Shown here one piece after another: positions 6,289 through 6,312 of a stretch of DNA of 6,312 nt. A program made the translations under genes and the position numbers. Origin of the DNA: Acidobacteriota bacterium (GTDB taxonomy: Bacteria > Acidobacteriota > Polarisedimenticolia > JAPUIV01); assembly GCA_027296665.1 (NCBI GenBank), contig JAPUIV010000082.1:1-6312 (forward strand), given 5' to 3'. The notes below the pieces were generated by a model. It was not told the origin of the DNA. It did no database searches and saw nothing but the letters and a program-made list of their open reading frames with translations. Position 1 is the stretch's first letter, and each line of letters begins with the position of its first letter.

Positions 6289-6312
6289 TTACCAGCGCAG
6301 CAGGATCCCCTC
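6289..6312 (-). CDS. 3' end of an upstream gene; C-terminus resembles type III polyketide synthase
   Basis: Only seven codons and the stop are inside the window: Glu-Gly-Ile-Leu-Leu-Arg-Trp-stop on the minus strand. The chalcone/stilbene synthase superfamily commonly ends with a strand of the form GPGxxxEGxLLxW/R, and this tail fits. The three genes that follow are of the kinds that accompany bacterial type III PKS genes (methyltransferase, flavoprotein, ICMT). Seven residues cannot prove a family, so this is a context-supported guess. If correct, the full gene lies immediately to the right, and its stop is 14 bases before the methyltransferase start, as in an operon. Confidence 0.4.
   Translation of the reverse strand, partial: EGILLRW

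Overview
This GC-rich window reads as the chromosome of a Gram-negative bacterium. It carries a BolA/monothiol glutaredoxin pair and a lipid-linked-sugar glycosyltransferase pair typical of envelope biosynthesis. The gene set would fit a deltaproteobacterial, myxobacterial, nitrospirotal or similar lineage, but nothing here fixes the taxon. Coding density is very high. The largest non-coding stretch, about 125 bases, is a divergent promoter region. I saw no rRNA, tRNA, CRISPR array, insertion sequence or convincing intrinsic terminator.

Layout: (1) 1-1857, minus strand: a polyprenyl-phosphate-sugar-type family 2 glycosyltransferase, then (14-base overlap) an ArnT/PMT-like membrane glycosyltransferase cut by the left edge. 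The first enzyme should charge a lipid carrier with a sugar and the second should transfer that sugar to an acceptor on the far side of the inner membrane. (2) 1858-1981: two back-to-back sigma70-like promoters whose -35 boxes overlap, with a perfect 14-bp palindrome at the junction. (3) 1982-3621, plus strand: bolA, grxD and an EamA-type ten-helix transporter, closely spaced. BolA and the CGFS glutaredoxin are expected to form a [2Fe-2S] heterocomplex in Fe-S or iron homeostasis; the transporter's substrate is unknown. (4) 3590-6312, minus strand, convergent with and overlapping the transporter: from right to left, the last seven codons of an upstream gene (EGILLRW-stop, resembling a type III polyketide synthase C-terminus), a class I SAM methyltransferase, an FAD oxidoreductase of the geranylgeranyl-reductase/FixC type, and an isoprenylcysteine-carboxyl-methyltransferase-family membrane methyltransferase.

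The right-hand operon is the most interesting part. A type III PKS followed by a methyltransferase, a flavoprotein and an ICMT-family methyltransferase would resemble known alkylresorcinol/alkylpyrone systems (Streptomyces srsABC, Bacillus bpsAB), but with both kinds of methyltransferase together. The PKS assignment rests on seven residues plus context and must be checked in the flanking sequence.
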